DNA from: Mobilicoccus sp032056465
GTDB taxonomy: Bacteria > Actinomycetota > Actinomycetes > Actinomycetales > Dermatophilaceae
DNA: 64,000 nucleotides
Reading direction: 5' to 3' (one strand)
Assembly: GCF_032056465.1 (NCBI RefSeq)
Contig: NZ_DAMBCL010000001.1
Position 1 is the first letter of the stretch. The number at the start of each line of letters is the position of its first letter. The notes under the pieces were generated by a model. It was not told the origin of the DNA and searched no databases. It saw only the letters and a list, made by a program, of their open reading frames with translations. A program made the position numbers and the translations under genes. Below, piece by piece: positions 25,643 to 35,823 of the stretch.

Positions 25643-26422
25643 TCAGGGGCGCCCGTTGAAGACCGGGGGACGCTTCTCGAAGAACGCCGCGAAGCCCTCC
25701 TGAGCGTCGGCGCCGACGGCTCCCGCGGCCATCGACTCGATCGCGAGGTCGTAGGCGGCGCGCTGGTCGAGGCCCACCTGGGCGTAGAACGCCTTCTTGC
25801 CCATGCCCCGGCCCTCCGCGCTGCCGCGGGTCACGCGGGCGACGAGGTCGGCGACCGCCGCGTCGAGTTCCCCATCCGGCACGGCGCGGTTGACGAGTCC
25901 CCAGTCCGCGGCGGTGGCGGCGTCGATCGGGTCGCCGGTGAGGGCGAGTTCGAAGGCCCGCTTTCGCGAGACGTTGCGGGACACGGCGACCAGGGGCGTC
26001 GTGCAGAACAGCCCGCCCTTGCCCCCGGGGAGGGCGAACCCGGCGGACTCCGCGGCGATCGCGAGGTCGCATGCGGCGACGAGCTGGCACCCGGCCGCGG
26101 TGGCCAGAGCGTGGACCCGCGCGATCACGGGCTGGGGGATCTGCTGGACGGCGTCCATCATCTCCGTGCACAGCGTGAAGAGGGCGCGGGTGGCGGCGAG
26201 GTCGGCGCCCGCCATGTCGCGGAAGTCGTGGCCGGCGGAGAACACCGGTCCCTGCGCCGCGAGGACGACCGCGAGGGTGTCGCTGCGCCCCGCCTCGCGG
26301 ATCGCGTCTCGCAGGTCGGTCATCATCGCGATCGAGAGGGCGTTGCGCTTGTCGGGGCGGGCGAGGGTGATCGTCGTCGTGTCACCGTCGCGGGTCTGGA
26401 GGACGTTGGTCGTGGCGGCCAT
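25643..26422 (-). CDS. Enoyl-CoA hydratase/isomerase family protein, ECHDC3-like
   Basis: 259 aa. Crotonase fold with oxyanion-hole segments SAGHDFRDM and HALATAAGCQLVAACDLAIA, then SAGFALPGGKGGLFCTTP and a C-terminal EGFAAFFEKRPPVF. The combination AAGCQLVA.CD, GLFC.TP and KRxPV(F/W) is close to animal and bacterial ECHDC3-type proteins. The glutamates used for hydration in classical enoyl-CoA hydratases are not seen at the usual places, so the exact reaction is open. ATG 26422 gives the standard length. Confidence 0.85.
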   Translation of the reverse strand: MAATTNVLQTRDGDTTTITLARPDKRNALSIAMMTDLRDAIREAGRSDTLAVVLAAQGPVFSAGHDFRDMAGADLAATRALFTLCTEMMDAVQQIPQPVIARVHALATAAGCQLVAACDLAIAAESAGFALPGGKGGLFCTTPLVAVSRNVSRKRAFELALTGDPIDAATAADWGLVNRAVPDGELDAAVADLVARVTRGSAEGRGMGKKAFYAQVGLDQRAAYDLAIESMAAGAVGADAQEGFAAFFEKRPPVFNGRP

Positions 26423-26801
26423 GCCTGAAGCATCGGCCGGATCGGACTCCCCTGTCGACCTCCGAGGCGGCCCGAGCACGGTGAGCCGGGGACGGTGAGC
26501 GGCGAGCGGCCGACGGGTCCCGGCGAGCGGGCGGACCACTGCCGCACGGGTGCCGTGACCGCCGGCGCCGAGGGGTGAGGGCGGCCCGTGTCGGGGAGGC
26601 CGCATCGGACGGCCCTCAGCGCGCTCGCCGTCGGTCCCGGCGCGCGCCGTCTCGCAGTGCGGATACCCCCGTGAATACGAAACGGGATCGTTGGCTAAGG
26701 TCGAGGGGACGGCGTCGCGACGGAGTCGACCCGAGGCCCCGTGGGGCCCCTCGTCGCGCCGGCCACGACGCCCGCCCGAGTTCGTCGACGAGAGGAAACT
26801 C
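26423..26801. other. Intergenic region holding the superoxide dismutase promoter
   Basis: 379 nt between divergent genes. A candidate -10 TAAGGT (26696-26701) has GAATAC 17 nt upstream, which would give the sod gene a ~95-nt leader. No other feature seen. Confidence 0.35.
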
Positions 26802-27422
26802 ATGGACGTCTACACCCTGCCCGACCTTCCCTACGACTACACCGCGCTCGAGCCGCACATCAGCGGCCGCATCATGGAGCTGCACCACGACAAGCACCAC
26901 GCGACGTACGTCAAGGGCGCGAACACGGCGCTGGAGAAGATGGCCGAGGCCCGCGAGGACGGCACCATCGCCGACAAGGCGCTGCTGCTCAGCCGCAACC
27001 TGCAGTTCAACCTCGGTGGGCACACGAACCACTCGATCTTCTGGAAGAACATGAGCCCCGACGGCGGCGACAAGCCGACCGGCGAGCTCGCCTCCGCGAT
27101 CGACGAGTTCTTCGGCTCCTTCGAGGCGTTCCAGGCGCACTTCACCGCCGCCGCCACGACGATCCAGGGCTCCGGCTGGGCCGTGCTCGGCTACGACCAG
27201 ATCGGCGGCCGTCTCGTCCTGCAGCAGATGGAGGACCAGAGCAACGGCGTCACCGCCGGCCTCATCCCCGTCGTCATGCTCGACATGTGGGAGCACGCCT
27301 TCTACCTCGACTACCAGAACGTGAAGCCGGACTACGTCAAGGCCTGGTGGAACGTCGTCAACTGGGCCGACGCCCAGCAGCGCTTCGAGAACGCCCGCAC
27401 CGGCACGCCGCTCATCGGCTGA
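26802..27422 (+). CDS. sodA: Superoxide dismutase, Mn-type (Fe/Mn family)
   Basis: 206 aa. Metal ligands are visible in HHDKHHATYV, GGHTNHSIFW and LDMWEHAFYLDYQN. At the position that is His145 in the iron enzyme of M. tuberculosis this protein has Gln (MEDQSNG), and the GGH segment has Gly before His-bearing loop, both favouring manganese. It converts superoxide to peroxide in the cytoplasm (or is exported without a signal, as in some actinomycetes). ATG preceded by gagaggaaact. Confidence 0.95.
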   Translation: MDVYTLPDLPYDYTALEPHISGRIMELHHDKHHATYVKGANTALEKMAEAREDGTIADKALLLSRNLQFNLGGHTNHSIFWKNMSPDGGDKPTGELASAIDEFFGSFEAFQAHFTAAATTIQGSGWAVLGYDQIGGRLVLQQMEDQSNGVTAGLIPVVMLDMWEHAFYLDYQNVKPDYVKAWWNVVNWADAQQRFENARTGTPLIG

Positions 27423-27437
27423 CCTGCGCGAACACGA

Positions 27438-27476
27438 CCGACGGCCGCCATCCCTCATCGGGGTGGCGGCCGTCGG
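27438..27476. terminator. Bidirectional terminator
   Basis: CCGACGGCCGCCATCCC / GGGGTGGCGGCCGTCGG, a 17-bp stem with one wobble and a 5-nt loop between convergent sodA and metB. Confidence 0.85.
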
Positions 27477-27495
27477 CGCGTTCGGGCGCGGTGGC

Positions 27496-28662
27496 TCAGC
27501 CGACCCGCGCCGCGCGGTCGAGGGCGGCGGTGAGGTCGAGGAGCACGTCCTCGACGGCGTCGATGCCGACGGAGAAGCGCAGCAGGCCGTCGCCGATCCC
27601 GGCGACCTCGCGGGCCTCGGGCGTCATCGAGGCGTGGGTCATCGTCGCGGGGTGGGCGACGAGCGATTCGACGCCACCGAGGGACTCGGCGAGCGTGAAC
27701 ACGTCGAGCCCGCCGACGAACGCCGCGACGGCGTCCAGGCCCCCGACGAGGTCGGCGCTCACCATGCCCCCGAACCCGTGCTGCTGGCGGGCGGCGATGT
27801 CGTGTCCGGGGTGGCTCAGCAGCCCGGGGTAGTAGGTGCGGGCGACCGCGGGGTGGCTCTCGAAGAGCTCGGCGACGGCGGCGGCGTTGCGCTGATGCGC
27901 CTCCATCCGGACCGCGAGGGTGCGCAGCCCGCGCAGGGTCTGCGCCGAGTCATAGGGGCTCGCGGGGAGGCCGAGCACGTTGGCCCACCAGGCGACGTTC
28001 TCGGCGAGGTCCTCGGTGGCGGAGACGACCGCGCCGCCGACGACGTCGCTGTGCCCGTTGACGTACTTCGTCGTCGAGTGCACGACCGCGTCGACGCCGA
28101 ACGACAGCGGCCGCTGCACGAGCGGGGAGCAGAACGTGTTGTCGGCGACGACCTTCGCACCCGCCGCGTGGGCCGCGCTCGTCACGGCCTCGAGGTCGGT
28201 GAGGCGCAGGAGGGGGTTGCTCGGTGTCTCGACCCAGACGAGCGCCGGGGACTGTGCGAGCGCGGCCTCGTAGGCCGCGGAGTCGGTGAGGTCGACGGTG
28301 ATCATCCGCAGGTCACCGCGCTGGTGGAGGGAGTCGAACAGACGCCACGTACCGCCGTAACAGTCATGCGGGACGACGACCGCGCCGCCCCGATCGAGCA
28401 GGGCGTAGAGGACGTTCGTGATCGCGGCCATGCCGCTCGCGGTGATCGTCGTGCCCGCCCCACCCTCGAGGGTCGTGATCGCCTCGCCGAGGACGTCACG
28501 GGTCGGGTTGCCGGAGCGCGTGTAGTCGTAGGCGGGGGTCTCCCCGAGGGTGGAGAACGCGAAGGTGCTGCTCAGATACATCGGCGGCACCACCGCGCCA
28601 TGGGCGGAGTCGGTGCCGATGCCGGCACGCAGGCCACGGGTGAGGCGGGAGATGTCGCTCAT
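27496..28662 (-). CDS. metB: Cystathionine gamma-synthase-type PLP enzyme
   Basis: 388 aa, the length of MetB. Cys/Met metabolism PLP family: YTRSGNPTRDVLGEAITTLEGG, ASGMAAI, PHDCYGGTWRL, WVETPSNPLLRLTDL, VVADNTFCSPLVQRPL and the PLP lysine in VVHSTTKYVNGHSDVVGG. MetB joins an activated homoserine and cysteine to cystathionine in methionine synthesis; gamma-lyase or O-acylhomoserine sulfhydrylase activity is possible within the family. A SAM-I riboswitch upstream supports a methionine-synthesis role. ATG with gaaggagc Shine-Dalgarno. Confidence 0.88.
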   Translation of the reverse strand: MSDISRLTRGLRAGIGTDSAHGAVVPPMYLSSTFAFSTLGETPAYDYTRSGNPTRDVLGEAITTLEGGAGTTITASGMAAITNVLYALLDRGGAVVVPHDCYGGTWRLFDSLHQRGDLRMITVDLTDSAAYEAALAQSPALVWVETPSNPLLRLTDLEAVTSAAHAAGAKVVADNTFCSPLVQRPLSFGVDAVVHSTTKYVNGHSDVVGGAVVSATEDLAENVAWWANVLGLPASPYDSAQTLRGLRTLAVRMEAHQRNAAAVAELFESHPAVARTYYPGLLSHPGHDIAARQQHGFGGMVSADLVGGLDAVAAFVGGLDVFTLAESLGGVESLVAHPATMTHASMTPEAREVAGIGDGLLRFSVGIDAVEDVLLDLTAALDRAARVG

Positions 28663-28745
28663 GTCTGCTCCTTCGCTGCGGTTCGGCAACACGATCGGTG
28701 CGACCCGGCGGCGGAGAACAGCGGGACGGCAGGTGACGCCCCGAC

Positions 28746-28862
28746 CCATCTTCCGGCGGGCGCGTACGCCCTCCGCAGGAGTTGGCACCGAACCCGCTCC
28801 GCTCGCGGAGACGGGAGGTTGCCCCGGCGTCGTCGGGCCTGTCCCTCGGCCGGTCTGGATGG
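28746..28862 (-). ncRNA. SAM-I (S-box) riboswitch
   Basis: On the minus strand: P1 arm CCATC, CAGA, then GAGGGACAGGCCCGACGA, CCGGGGCAACC, a P3 hairpin, the GGTGCCAACTCCTGCGG block and the closing GGAAGATGG. These are the conserved S-box segments in order. It ends 84 nt before the metB-type start. The remaining leader shows no U-rich terminator, so translational control is plausible. High SAM should turn the gene off. Confidence 0.92.
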
Positions 28863-28894
28863 ATGAGGGATCACCGTAGCCCCCGACCGACGCC

Positions 28895-28940
28895 CGAGGG
28901 CGGGCCCGGTCCACGATGTGGAATCCCGGTCCCGCCCTCG
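28895..28940 (-). terminator. Terminator hairpin downstream of the alcohol dehydrogenase
   Basis: CGAGGGCGGGCCCGG / CCGGTCCCGCCCTCG, a 15-bp stem with one mismatch and a 16-nt loop, 45 nt past the end of the minus-strand dehydrogenase gene and upstream of the SAM riboswitch. Confidence 0.65.
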
Positions 28941-28984
28941 AGACGGTGCGCCGTCCGGTGACGACCGCGGTGACCGTCGCCGCG

Positions 28985-30175
<1,191 letters not shown>

Positions 30176-30416
30176 GATGTCTCCTTCTCGCGCACGCGGT
30201 CCGTCGGTCGCGTCCCCGATCACTCCGGACGCCGTGGTGGCGCCGACCCCGAGGGGACCGTCGTGCCGTGCTGATGCCCCCGACGCGACCACCTCGAGCC
30301 GGTGGCCGGATGAGGCGTCGCCTCAGGGAGGACCCCTGTGCGGGGTGCCGTTCCGCCCATACCCACGTCCTCGCAGGTTCATCCGGGTGCCTCCGGTTCG
30401 ACCGGACCGGCTGGGG

Positions 30417-30422
30417 TAAGGG
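30417..30422 (+). promoter_or_regulatory. Possible -10 element of a leaderless transcript (SDR gene)
   Basis: TAAGGG, 6 nt, then ATG at 30429; the last base departs from the TANNNT pattern. Confidence 0.4.
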
Positions 30423-30428
30423 AACCCC

Positions 30429-31481
30429 ATGGAGCACACCACGGCCGGCACGGCGGCCTCCCGTCCCACCGACGACGCCTCCCTCGCGCCCGTCGCCCTC
30501 GTCGCCGGGTCTTCGCGAGGTCTCGGACTCGTCATCGCCCGCGAGCTCGCACGCCGGGGGCATCGCGTCGTGGGACTCTCCCGCGATCCCGACGCCCTCG
30601 CCGGCGCCGCGGAGACGATGCGGGGGTGGGGATACGAGCTGCACACCACGGTCGCCGACGTCCGTGACGACGCCCGTCTGCGGGAGGTCGTCGCCCAGGT
30701 CGAGGCCGAACACGGCCCGATCGAGGTCGCGATCCACGTCGCGGGGGTCATCCAGGTCGGTCCCGAGGAGTGTTTCGAGCGCGCCCACTACGAGCAGGCC
30801 ATCGACACGATGCTGTGGGGGCCCGTCAACCTCACGCAGGCCGTCCTGCCCGGCATGCGGGCCCGCCGCCGGGGTCGACTCGGCGTCGTCACCTCGATCG
30901 GCGGCATGATCAGCGTCCCGCACCTCGTGCCCTACTCGACGGCGAAGTTCGGGGCGGTCGGCTACACCCGCGGTCTCGCCGCCGAGCTCGCCGGTACCGG
31001 CGTCACCGCGACGACCATCGTCCCCGGGCTCATGCGCACCGGCTCTCACGTCCAGGCCGAGTTCGTCGGGAACGCCGAGGCCGAGTACGCGTGGTTCGCC
31101 CCGGGCGCCGCGATCCCGCTGCTCTCCATGGACGCCGAACGCGCCGCCGCGAGGATGGTCGACGGCGTCCTCGCGGGGCGGAGCCTGCTGCTGCTCTCCC
31201 CGCTCACCAAGATCGGCGTCCGCGTCCACGGTCTCGCCCCCGCGACGACGGGGGCGTTGCTCTCGGTGATGTCGAGGGTCCTGCCCGCCTCTCCTCGCCG
31301 AGGGGGTGGCGAGACGGTCCTCGGGCACGACGCGCGTGCCCGGTCGTCCTCGGACCTCCTCGAGAGGCTGACGACCCTCGGGACCCGTGCCTCGGCCCGG
31401 TTCAACGAGAACCGTCGTCCGCGCCCGGCCAGCGACGCCCGTGTCGGCGGCGGAAGCGGTGAGCGCCCTCACCTAGGCTGA
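30429..31481 (+). CDS. Short-chain dehydrogenase/reductase
   Basis: 350 aa. Classical SDR: nucleotide motif AGSSRGLGLVIARELA (residues ~26-41), catalytic Ser in VVTSIGGM and Tyr/Lys in VPYSTAKFGAVGY. A ~100-residue C-terminal extension with a hydrophobic LLLLSPLTKIGVRVH stretch and Arg-rich tail is longer than usual. Substrate unknown. It ends 4 nt before the esterase gene, yet that gene has its own -10-like box. Confidence 0.88.
   Translation: MEHTTAGTAASRPTDDASLAPVALVAGSSRGLGLVIARELARRGHRVVGLSRDPDALAGAAETMRGWGYELHTTVADVRDDARLREVVAQVEAEHGPIEVAIHVAGVIQVGPEECFERAHYEQAIDTMLWGPVNLTQAVLPGMRARRRGRLGVVTSIGGMISVPHLVPYSTAKFGAVGYTRGLAAELAGTGVTATTIVPGLMRTGSHVQAEFVGNAEAEYAWFAPGAAIPLLSMDAERAAARMVDGVLAGRSLLLLSPLTKIGVRVHGLAPATTGALLSVMSRVLPASPRRGGGETVLGHDARARSSSDLLERLTTLGTRASARFNENRRPRPASDARVGGGSGERPHLG
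31474..31479 (+). promoter_or_regulatory. -10 element of a leaderless transcript (esterase)
   Basis: TAGGCT, 6 nt, then ATG at 31486, lying inside the end of the SDR gene. Confidence 0.5.
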
Positions 31482-31485
31482 GGCG

Positions 31486-32583
31486 ATGGGCGGGGTGTTC
31501 GGGATCACCGGGATCGGCACGGCGCTGATCGCGTGGGCCCTCGCGATCGGTGGCATCGCGGCCGTCACCCGTTCGTGGCCGAGACTCGCCCGCCCGGGGG
31601 GCGTCGCGATCGCCGAACGCATCCTCGCGCAGCTGCTCGTCACGGTGCTCCTCGCGCTCGCCGTGGGGGTCACGGTCAACCGCGCCGGGTTGTGGTTCGT
31701 CTCCTGGCGCGACCTCGCGTCGGTCGTCACCGGGCCGCCCGCCGGCGACCTCACCCAGCACGGCGCCGAGCTGCCGCCGCCCCCCACCACCCCGTCCCGG
31801 TCCTGGGGTGCGGCGGACGTCGAGGTGGTCCCGTCGAAGGAACCGAGCATCGACGCCCATACCGGCCTGCGGGTCTACCGGGTCGCCGGCCGCGCGAGCG
31901 GGTACGCGGGCACGGTCTACGCCTGGGTGCCTCCTTCGGGCGCCGTCCGTTCGGCGCTGCAGGTGTTCCACGGCTACCCCGTCTCCGCGCAGAGCGCGTT
32001 CGCCAACCTCGGACTCGGCCGCCACGCCGCAGGCGTCCTGCGGCACACCGTCGTCCTCATCCCCGACTGGTCGCCGGGCGAACTCGACAGCGAATGCGTC
32101 GACGGCCCGGCGGTCAAGATGGAGACCTGGTTGACGACCGACGTCCCGGCCTGGGCGGTCGCGACGTTCGGCGTCCGGCCCCAACGCGAGGCCTGGGCCA
32201 CCCTCGGCTACAGCGCCGGCGGCTGGTGTGCGGCGATGGCGACGATGCGGCACCCCCGCACCTACGCCGCCGGCATCAGCATGGGCGGGTACATGCGCCC
32301 CGAGTTCGCCTCGTCCTACCGGCCCGTCGACCCCGTCGGAGGGCCGTACGATCTGCCGCTGCTCGCGCGCCGTGAGGCTCCGGACGTCGCCCTGCTGGTG
32401 CAGTACTCGGAGCACGACGTCCACGTCGCCCCCTCGAGCCGGGAACTCGTCGCCGCGGCACGTCCCCCGCTCTCGGTGACACAGTGGTCGAGCCCCGACT
32501 CCGGTCACCGCGTGGGGGCCTGGAAGCCGCTCATCCCACGGGCGCTCGCGTGGCTGGATCACGCCGTGCCCGATTACGCCTGA
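31486..32583 (+). CDS. Membrane-anchored alpha/beta hydrolase (esterase, Ag85/EsD-like)
   Basis: 365 aa. Two N-terminal hydrophobic segments (~5-28 and ~45-70), then an extracytoplasmic esterase domain. Nucleophile elbow GYSAGGW (~244), an acidic QYSEHD and a final DSGHRVGAW provide Ser-Asp-His. The layout (short TM lead, loop, EsD-type hydrolase) is common in actinobacterial esterase/mycolyltransferase-like proteins. Substrate unknown; likely acts at the cell surface. Confidence 0.82.
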   Translation: MGGVFGITGIGTALIAWALAIGGIAAVTRSWPRLARPGGVAIAERILAQLLVTVLLALAVGVTVNRAGLWFVSWRDLASVVTGPPAGDLTQHGAELPPPPTTPSRSWGAADVEVVPSKEPSIDAHTGLRVYRVAGRASGYAGTVYAWVPPSGAVRSALQVFHGYPVSAQSAFANLGLGRHAAGVLRHTVVLIPDWSPGELDSECVDGPAVKMETWLTTDVPAWAVATFGVRPQREAWATLGYSAGGWCAAMATMRHPRTYAAGISMGGYMRPEFASSYRPVDPVGGPYDLPLLARREAPDVALLVQYSEHDVHVAPSSRELVAAARPPLSVTQWSSPDSGHRVGAWKPLIPRALAWLDHAVPDYA

Positions 32584-32606
32584 GCCGCACCCGGCGAGCG
32601 CCGACG

Positions 32607-33437
32607 TCAGCGCCGACGCAGGCGCCGCCTCGAGGTGGGGCCGGGTGACGACGACCGAGCCGACCCGCCGACCCCTCGGCGTCGCAGGACCGCGAGCGCG
32701 AGGTCCGGGCGGTCGGTGACGAGACCGTCCACGCCCAGGTCGAGCAATGCCTCCATCGTCGCCTCGTCGTCGATCGTCCACACATGCACCTGGGCGCCGA
32801 CGTCGTGGGCCCGGCGGACGAACTCGCGCGTGACGACGCGCAGCCGCAGGGGTCCGGCCGCGAACGTCATCGGCACCTGGTAGGCGACGGCCGGGGAGTG
32901 CAGGAGGCGCCATCCGACGGGCGCGTAGCGCAGCCACGCGATGCCGACGCGTCCGGCGGACGTCGCCACCCGTCCGCGGGTGCGGAGGCGGAAGGACCAC
33001 AGGCGTCGCTCGGAGAACGACCCCACGCAGGCGCGTCGTCCGCGTCGTGGGTCGGCGAGCACGGTCGCGAGGAGCGCGATCGCGCCCGGCGCCTTGATGT
33101 CGATGGTGAACGTCGCGCCCGGCAGGGCGTCCATGAGGTCGGCGAGGAGGGGGACGGGTTCACCACCGACCCGGGCGGACTGCACGGCCGACCACGGCAG
33201 CTCGGCGACCGCGCCACTCGTGTCGCTCACCCGGTCCAGGTGGTCGTCGTGCAGGGCCACGAGCACCCCGTCGGACGTCGCGTGCACGTCGGTCTCGAGG
33301 TGATGCGCACCGGCGTCCCAGGCGGCGCGAAAGGCCCGCAGGGTGTTCTCCCGGCCGATGTTGCCGGGCATGAGCGCGCCGCCCCGATGTGCGATGACAT
33401 GGGGCGGCGCGTCGAAGGGGGTCACGGGGTCAAGCAT
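32607..33437 (-). CDS. Glycerophosphodiester phosphodiesterase
   Basis: 276 aa from ATG 33437. Motifs: IAHRGG, GRENTLRAFRAAWDAGAHHLETDVHATSDGVLVALHD (metal and catalytic residues, in two conserved blocks), TIDIK and a C-terminal QVHVWTIDDEATMEALLDLGVDGLVTDRPDL. It hydrolyses glycerophosphodiesters to glycerol-3-phosphate and an alcohol. The last ~25 residues are Arg/Ser-rich. Convergent with the esterase 23 nt away. Confidence 0.93.
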   Translation of the reverse strand: MLDPVTPFDAPPHVIAHRGGALMPGNIGRENTLRAFRAAWDAGAHHLETDVHATSDGVLVALHDDHLDRVSDTSGAVAELPWSAVQSARVGGEPVPLLADLMDALPGATFTIDIKAPGAIALLATVLADPRRGRRACVGSFSERRLWSFRLRTRGRVATSAGRVGIAWLRYAPVGWRLLHSPAVAYQVPMTFAAGPLRLRVVTREFVRRAHDVGAQVHVWTIDDEATMEALLDLGVDGLVTDRPDLALAVLRRRGVGGSARSSSPGPTSRRRLRRR

Positions 33438-33484
33438 CGCCCATCGGGCGGCGACTCCGTGGGGTCGAGCTCGTCCGGGTGGAC

Positions 33485-33649
33485 TCAGCGCATCGGAAGG
33501 ATCGAGTACGCCTGGCGGCTGGCCTCGACCGAGCCCAGGTGGCGGCTGTGGTGGAGCGGCGACACGATCGCGTCGGCGCTGCTGGGGCGGCTGCCGACGA
33601 CGGTCAGGGCGGCGACGACGGCCAGAACGATGAAGAAGAAAGCGAACAT
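33485..33649 (-). CDS. Small single-span membrane protein
   Basis: 54 aa. MFAFFFIVLAVVAALTVVG is a clear membrane anchor at the very N-terminus, followed by a polar tail ending QAYSILPMR. The ATG follows a gaGGGGGtcc purine run. Similar tiny membrane proteins are common in actinomycetes, with no known function. Confidence 0.6.
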   Translation of the reverse strand: MFAFFFIVLAVVAALTVVGSRPSSADAIVSPLHHSRHLGSVEASRQAYSILPMR

Positions 33650-33828
33650 GATGGACCCCCTCGGGAAGTGGTGTGAAAAAGGTCGCGGAGGGTGCGGCAT
33701 CACGAGGTCGGGGACGGCATTGTCGGCCAGGTTCGTGGTGGCCCGCGTGGCGGGCTCGGCGCAGCGACATGTCCATTGTGGCCGTGTCAACTGATAAACA
33801 CAAATAACGTTCGATGCACCAAACCATG

Positions 33829-33834
33829 TAGAGT
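33829..33834 (+). promoter_or_regulatory. -10 element of a leaderless transcript (LysR gene)
   Basis: TAGAGT, 6 nt, then ATG 33841; the surrounding 33786-33840 is AT-rich for this genome. Confidence 0.55.
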
Positions 33835-33840
33835 TGCTTC

Positions 33841-34761
33841 ATGTTCGACACCCGCCGCCTGCAGTGCCTCCAGGCCGTCCACGTGCACGGATCCGTCCTC
33901 GACGCGGCCCTCGAGCTGGGACTCACCTCCTCCGCCGTGAGCCAGCAGATCAGCAAGCTCGAGAAGGAGGTCGGCACCCGGTTGCTCGAGCGCGCGGGTC
34001 GGGGCGTCGTCCTCACCGACGCGGCGAGGATCCTCGTCGAGGCCGCCGACGAGATCTCCGCCGTCACCGACCGCGCGACCGCCCGTCTCGAGGACCTGCG
34101 TCACGACCTCAGCGGCACGCTGCGCGTCTCCTCCTTCCCCAGCGTCATCGGTCCCTTCGTGGCACCCGCCCTCGCCACCATGAAGGCCGATGCTCCCGAC
34201 CTCACGGTCCACCTGCACGAGATGTTCCCCGAACGCGGCCGGGAGGCGATCCTCGGCGGCCACCTCGACATCGCGCTCATCCACCTGTGGGGCGAGGCGC
34301 GTCCCGCGCTGCCGGCGGGGTTCGCCTCGACGGCCGTCGCCGACGACCCGATCGAGGTCCTCCTCCCGGCGGGCCACCCCCTCGCCGAGCAGGACACGGT
34401 GGCGCTGGAAGACCTCGTCGACGACGCGTGGGTGACCGACGACCTCGAGGGGTTCTGCCGCGGTTGGCTCGTGCGCCGGATGTCGACGTTCGGTCGACGG
34501 CCCCGCATCGAGCACCTCGTCGACGAGATCGCCGGGCAGCTCGCCCTCGTGTCGGCGGGGCTGTGCAACGCGCTCCTGCCACGAATCGCGTTCGGGGAGC
34601 TGCCGCCCGGGATCCGTCACCTCCCGCTCGTCGGTGAGACCCCCTTCCGCCGCCTCCACCTGCTGTACCGCGAGTCGTCGGCCGGTCGGCCGGCGGTCCG
34701 CCGGTTCCTCGCCGAGATGGAGGAGCGGGTGTCCGGATCATGGACACCACCGGGGGTGTGA
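33841..34761 (+). CDS. LysR-family transcriptional regulator
   Basis: 306 aa, normal for the family. HTH at residues 2-60 (LQCLQAVHVHGSVLDAALELGLTSSAVSQQISKLEKEVG), then a two-lobed ligand domain (GTLRVSSFPSVIGPFVAPAL onwards). The ligand is unknown. Divergent from the small membrane protein gene across a locally AT-rich gap. Confidence 0.92.
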   Translation: MFDTRRLQCLQAVHVHGSVLDAALELGLTSSAVSQQISKLEKEVGTRLLERAGRGVVLTDAARILVEAADEISAVTDRATARLEDLRHDLSGTLRVSSFPSVIGPFVAPALATMKADAPDLTVHLHEMFPERGREAILGGHLDIALIHLWGEARPALPAGFASTAVADDPIEVLLPAGHPLAEQDTVALEDLVDDAWVTDDLEGFCRGWLVRRMSTFGRRPRIEHLVDEIAGQLALVSAGLCNALLPRIAFGELPPGIRHLPLVGETPFRRLHLLYRESSAGRPAVRRFLAEMEERVSGSWTPPGV

Positions 34762-34830
34762 ACGCGTCCGGGCCGTAAGGGTTGTGCCAGGTGGTCGTGT
34801 CGGTGCCCCCCGTCGTGCGCCGGGCCTGGA

Positions 34831-34836
34831 TACCGT
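34831..34836 (+). promoter_or_regulatory. -10 element of a near-leaderless transcript (AraC gene)
   Basis: TACCGT, 7 nt, then GTG at 34844. Confidence 0.45.
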
Positions 34837-34843
34837 GGCGCCC

Positions 34844-35716
34844 GTGGACCCACTCAGCGCACTCCTCGACGCCGACGACCGGGTGGTCGACGTCGTCCTG
34901 GCCGCGCCGTGGTCGATCGCTCTCGGTGACCGCGACGAGGCGATGATCCTCGCCGTCTCCGCCGGGGCGGTCTGGTGCCACCGTGGCGAGGGGGAACCGG
35001 TCCTCCTCGAGGCCGGGGACGTCGCCCTCGTCCGTGCAGGTGCGGCCCGCGTCCTCGGACACTCGGCGCACTACCCGGGCGACGAACTCCACGCCTCGCG
35101 CCGGTTCCGGGTGGAGGGGGCCGCTCCCGGCGGGGAGACCCACCTGTTCATCCGGCGTCTGTCGACGAGCGACCGGGCGGCCGCCGACTTCGTCGCGAGC
35201 CTGGGCCGTGAGCAGGTGTTCACCGCCGCGCGGGACAGTCACGTGTGGCAGGTCCTCACGGAGGAGTCGCGGCACCTCGCGAGCGGCCGCTCGGGGGTGC
35301 TCGCCCGGCTCATCGATCTCGTGTTCGTCGAGGCGGTCAGGCGCTGGGCCGCCGACGGCGAGGCACGAGGGTGGGCACGCGCCGTCCTCGATCCCCTCGT
35401 GGGAGCGGTGCTGCACCTCTTCCACGCCGAGCCGGACCACCCGTGGACGCTGGAGGAGATCGCCGACCGCGTCGGCACCACCCGCACGTCGATCTCGCGG
35501 CGGTTCGAGATGTTCGTCGGCGAACCGCCGATGACCTATCTGCGGGAATGGCGTCTCTCGCGGGCGGCCTCGATGCTCACGCAGGGCGAGAACGTCCCGG
35601 CTGCGGCACGGCTCAGCGGGTTCGAGGACCCCTTCGAGTTCAGCGCGGCGTTCTTCAAGAAGTACGGGGTCTCACCGGCGCGGTACCGCACGGGTGGCAC
35701 GGCCGACACGGCCTGA
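34844..35716 (+). CDS. AraC-family transcriptional regulator with cupin sensor domain
   Basis: 290 aa. N-terminal cupin (VDPLSALLDADDRVVDVVL... then AVSAGAVWCHRGEGEPVLLEAGDVALV) and C-terminal AraC HTH pair (HPWTLEEIADRVGTTRTSISRRF and VPAAARLSGFEDPFEFSAAFFKKYGVSPARYR). The GTG at 34844 yields the usual VDPLSALL opening of this subfamily. Such proteins often regulate an adjacent oxidoreductase or transporter; no obvious target is adjacent here. Confidence 0.9.
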   Translation: MDPLSALLDADDRVVDVVLAAPWSIALGDRDEAMILAVSAGAVWCHRGEGEPVLLEAGDVALVRAGAARVLGHSAHYPGDELHASRRFRVEGAAPGGETHLFIRRLSTSDRAAADFVASLGREQVFTAARDSHVWQVLTEESRHLASGRSGVLARLIDLVFVEAVRRWAADGEARGWARAVLDPLVGAVLHLFHAEPDHPWTLEEIADRVGTTRTSISRRFEMFVGEPPMTYLREWRLSRAASMLTQGENVPAAARLSGFEDPFEFSAAFFKKYGVSPARYRTGGTADTA

Positions 35717-35778
35717 ACGACACGGCCTGATCGACACGGGTGTCGACGTACGGATCTCGACCGCACGGATGTCGAGCG

Positions 35779-35803
35779 GGTGGCCGGCCCGGGGCCGGCC
35801 ACC
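35779..35803. terminator. Bidirectional terminator
   Basis: GGTGGCCGGCCC - G - GGGCCGGCCACC: an almost perfect palindrome between convergent genes. Confidence 0.7.
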
Positions 35804-35823
35804 CGACGGGGACTTCCCCCCGC

